A stretch of 24,241 nucleotides of DNA from Ktedonobacterales bacterium (GTDB taxonomy: Bacteria > Chloroflexota > Ktedonobacteria > Ktedonobacterales > JADMIN01): NCBI GenBank assembly GCA_025935235.1, contig JAICVT010000012.1:1-24241 (forward strand). Direction: 5' to 3'. Position numbers and translations under genes: made by a program. Of this stretch, positions 22,260-24,241 are shown piece by piece. Numbering within the stretch: position 1 is the first letter of the stretch; every line of letters starts with the position of its first letter. The notes under the pieces are model-generated. The model was given only the letters and a program-made list of their open reading frames with translations. It was not told where the DNA came from and did no database searches.

Positions 22260-23132
22260 CTACCCTCTCGCCAGCGCCTTCTTCGTCAACTCAGGAATAT
22301 CGAAGATCGTATCGGCCACTGGCACATTGGCCTTCTGCAGCGCCTCTACCTTGCCCTGCGCTGTGCCGCTGGAGCCAGAGACGATCGCGCCCGCATGCCC
22401 CATGCGCTTGCCAGCGGGCGCCGTGCGGCCCGAGATGAAGCCGACGACCGGCTTCGTCATCGTCGCGGCGTAGGCGGCGGCGTCTTCCTCATCGCTGCCG
22501 CCGATCTCGCCGCACATCACTACGGCGTCGGTCTCAGGATCCTGCTCGAAGAGGCGCAGGCAGTCAATGAAGGTCGTGCCGATGATCGGGTCGCCGCCGA
22601 TGCCGATGCACGACGACTGCCCGATGCCCGCTGCCGTCAGCAGCGAGACGACCTCGTAGGTCAGCGTGCCAGAGCGCGAGACGAAGCCCACGCGCCCCTC
22701 TTTGAAGATGTGATATGGCATGATGCCGACCTTGCCCGCGCCCGGCGTGGCCAGCCCAGGGCAGTTTGGCCCGATCAGGCGGGTCGGATGCTGCTTGAGG
22801 AAGGCCATCACACGAGCCATATCCAGCACTGGAATCAGCTCGGTGATGCAGACTACCAGCGGGATGCCCGCGTCGGCGGCCTCCATGATGGCGTCGGCGG
22901 CTCCAGCGGGCGGTACGAAGATGCAGGCGACATCGGCGCCGGTGCGCGATTTGGCCTGCGAGACGGTGTCGAAGACCGGCACGCCCTCGAAGGGCTGCCC
23001 GCTCTTGCCGGGCGTCACGCCGCCGACGATCTGTGTGCCGTTCTCGATCATGCGCCTGGTGTGGTAGCTGCCCTCGCCGCCGGTGATGCCCTGCACGATC
23101 ACACGCGAGTTCTTATCAAACAGGATGCTCAC
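22260..23132 (-). CDS. sucD: Succinyl-CoA synthetase (succinate-CoA ligase), alpha subunit
   Basis: Predicted 290-aa subunit that binds CoA and carries the phospho-histidine in succinyl-CoA + NDP + Pi = succinate + CoA + NTP (citric acid cycle, cytoplasm). Seen: VIVQGITGGEGSYH and TPGKSGQ in the CoA-binding Rossmann part, LIGPNCPG (~119-126), VSRSGTLTYE (~151-160), and MGHAGAIVSGSSGTA with active-site His246. Length is normal. Its ATG overlaps the sucC stop by 4 nt (ATGA). The cycle would accept the acetyl-CoA made from benzoyl-CoA breakdown, but a direct link is not shown. Confidence 0.96.
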   Translation of the reverse strand: MSILFDKNSRVIVQGITGGEGSYHTRRMIENGTQIVGGVTPGKSGQPFEGVPVFDTVSQAKSRTGADVACIFVPPAGAADAIMEAADAGIPLVVCITELIPVLDMARVMAFLKQHPTRLIGPNCPGLATPGAGKVGIMPYHIFKEGRVGFVSRSGTLTYEVVSLLTAAGIGQSSCIGIGGDPIIGTTFIDCLRLFEQDPETDAVVMCGEIGGSDEEDAAAYAATMTKPVVGFISGRTAPAGKRMGHAGAIVSGSSGTAQGKVEALQKANVPVADTIFDIPELTKKALARG

Positions 23133-24241
23133 TCGTTGTTCCCCTTCGCCGTGATCGCGTTCACCTCGGCGACGATCTTCTGCGCGCCGTCGCGCATATC
23201 GGCGCCCCAGGTCAGTCCGGCGTCTGCCAGCAGCGCGCGGCCCTCGACCTCGCCAGTGCCAGCCAGCCGCGCGACGATCGGCATGCCCTTGGGCAGCTCT
23301 TCCTGCGCCATGATGATGCCGCGCGCCACTTCCTCGCCGCGCGTGATGCCGCCGAAGATGTTGACGAAGATGCCCTTGACCTGCGGGTCGCGCGCCACGA
23401 AGAGCAGCGCCTTCTTCATGGACTCCGCCTTGGCGCCGCCGCCGATGTCAAGGAAGTTGGCGGGCTTGCCGCCCGCGCGGGCCACCATATCCAGGGTGGT
23501 CATCACCAGCCCCGCGCCGTTGCCGACGATGCCGACATCGCCGTCCAGCTTGACGTAGGTAAGACCCTCTTCCTTGGCCGCGAACTCCAGCGGGTTGGCT
23601 TCTTCCGGCTCGGCCCAGCCCGCATACTCTTTCTGGCGAGGCAGCGCGTTGTCGTCAATAATCATCTTGGCGTCGGCGGCAATGACCTTGCCATCGTCGG
23701 TCAGCGCCAGCGGATTGATCTCGGCCAGCGTGGCGTCGCTCTCGATGCAGGCCTTCACGAGCTGCGAGAGGATCGTTCCGCCGCGCGCCACCACCACCGG
23801 CGGCACACCCGCCGCGGCCAGCAGCTTGCGCGCCTGGAACGGCGGCAGCCCCCAGCGCATGTCCACCGGATGGCGCAGGATCTTCTCCGGCTCCTTCTCG
23901 GCCACCTCTTCGATGTCTATGCCACCAGCCGCGCTGACGATCACGACGGGGGCCTGCGAGGCGCGGTCGAGCGTGACGCCGAGGTAATATTCCTCTTTGA
24001 TGTCGAGCGCGGGTGTTACCAGCACTTTCTCGACGGTCAGCCCTTTGATGTCCATCCCCAGAATCTTGCTGGCGACCTCGCGCGCCTGGGCGGGGTCTTG
24101 CGCGATCTTGACGCCGCCCGCCTTGCCGCGCCCGCCGACGTAGACCTGCGCCTTGATGACGACCGGCTCGCCGAACTCTTGCGCGATGCGCTCGGCCTCC
24201 GCTGGCGTGGTGGCGACTTTGCCCGGCTGCACCGGCACGCC
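23129..24241 (-). CDS. sucC: Succinyl-CoA synthetase (ADP/GDP-forming), beta subunit, 5' end outside window
   Basis: Partial gene: ~370 codons lie in the window, and the frame stays open to the edge with homology from the first base (the family has ~20 more N-terminal residues, MKLHEYQAK-like, which are beyond 24241). It is an ATP-grasp enzyme that binds the nucleotide and succinate. Seen: VVIKAQVYVGGRGKAGGV, LDIGGGAKAE, VNIFGGITRGEEVARGI and ARLAGTGEVEGRALL, all typical of SucC. The GTG near 24238 is an internal Val codon, not the start. It is translationally coupled to sucD. Confidence 0.95.
   Translation of the reverse strand, partial: GVPVQPGKVATTPAEAERIAQEFGEPVVIKAQVYVGGRGKAGGVKIAQDPAQAREVASKILGMDIKGLTVEKVLVTPALDIKEEYYLGVTLDRASQAPVVIVSAAGGIDIEEVAEKEPEKILRHPVDMRWGLPPFQARKLLAAAGVPPVVVARGGTILSQLVKACIESDATLAEINPLALTDDGKVIAADAKMIIDDNALPRQKEYAGWAEPEEANPLEFAAKEEGLTYVKLDGDVGIVGNGAGLVMTTLDMVARAGGKPANFLDIGGGAKAESMKKALLFVARDPQVKGIFVNIFGGITRGEEVARGIIMAQEELPKGMPIVARLAGTGEVEGRALLADAGLTWGADMRDGAQKIVAEVNAITAKGNNE

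Overview
The window is GC-rich bacterial DNA, densely coded and arranged in short operons. There is no rRNA, tRNA, CRISPR array, transposase or integrase that I can see. Several things point to a Chloroflexota-like (possibly Ktedonobacteria-like) bacterium: intergenic C-rich/G-rich long inverted repeats, a lone MglA-type GTPase, and a succinyl-CoA synthetase of the style seen there. This placement is inference from gene style, not a phylogenetic result.

Layout, left to right. (1) 1-2390, minus strand: a polyprenyl-phosphate type family 2 glycosyltransferase translationally coupled to a lysylphosphatidylglycerol-synthase-like/AglD-like membrane protein, followed by a long inverted repeat. (2) 2788-5536: an MglA-like Ras-type GTPase, a small hypothetical gene on the minus strand with a C-terminus built from 18-bp tandem repeats, and a 506-aa protein with an XRE-like N-terminus preceded by a perfect palindrome. 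(3) 5575-6762, minus: an unusual response regulator (degenerate receiver, winged helix, PAS domain with a cysteine cluster), divergent from (4). (4) 6990-15372, plus: a tight ten-gene cluster made of a GNAT acetyltransferase, a 91-aa CxxC protein, 6-oxocyclohex-1-ene-1-carbonyl-CoA hydrolase (oah) with an added zinc ribbon, 6-hydroxycyclohex-1-ene-1-carbonyl-CoA dehydrogenase (had), cyclohexa-1,5-diene-1-carbonyl-CoA hydratase (dch), the four subunits of an ATP-dependent class I benzoyl-CoA reductase (bcrC, bcrB and two BcrA/BcrD-type activases), and a hemerythrin-like protein. (5) 15455-18050, minus: a beta-propeller lipoprotein and a DinB-like/rhodanese fusion. (6) 18241-19441, plus: a PadR regulator and a methyltransferase. 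(7) 19568-24241, minus: two tandem uracil-DNA-glycosylase-like paralogues, methionine aminopeptidase (map), sucD and a sucC that runs off the window.

The central system is anaerobic aromatic-ring destruction. The bcr products would reduce benzoyl-CoA to the cyclic 1,5-dienoyl-CoA at the cost of ATP. Dch hydrates it, Had oxidises the alcohol with NAD, and Oah hydrolytically opens the ring to a linear dicarboxylic acyl-CoA. The associated parts are the least described: a GNAT enzyme and an unrecognised CxxC protein at the head of the operon, a zinc ribbon fused to Oah, a hemerythrin at the tail, and a divergent regulator with a cysteine-bearing PAS domain and a receiver lacking its usual acidic pair and lysine. 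Together they suggest an oxygen- or redox-responsive version of the pathway. The electron donor (ferredoxin and its reductase), benzoate-CoA ligase and transporter are not in the window.

A second point of interest is the right-hand region. A perfect 44-bp direct repeat covers the 3' end of map and recurs 911 bp away, flanking one of the two glycosylase-like paralogues.
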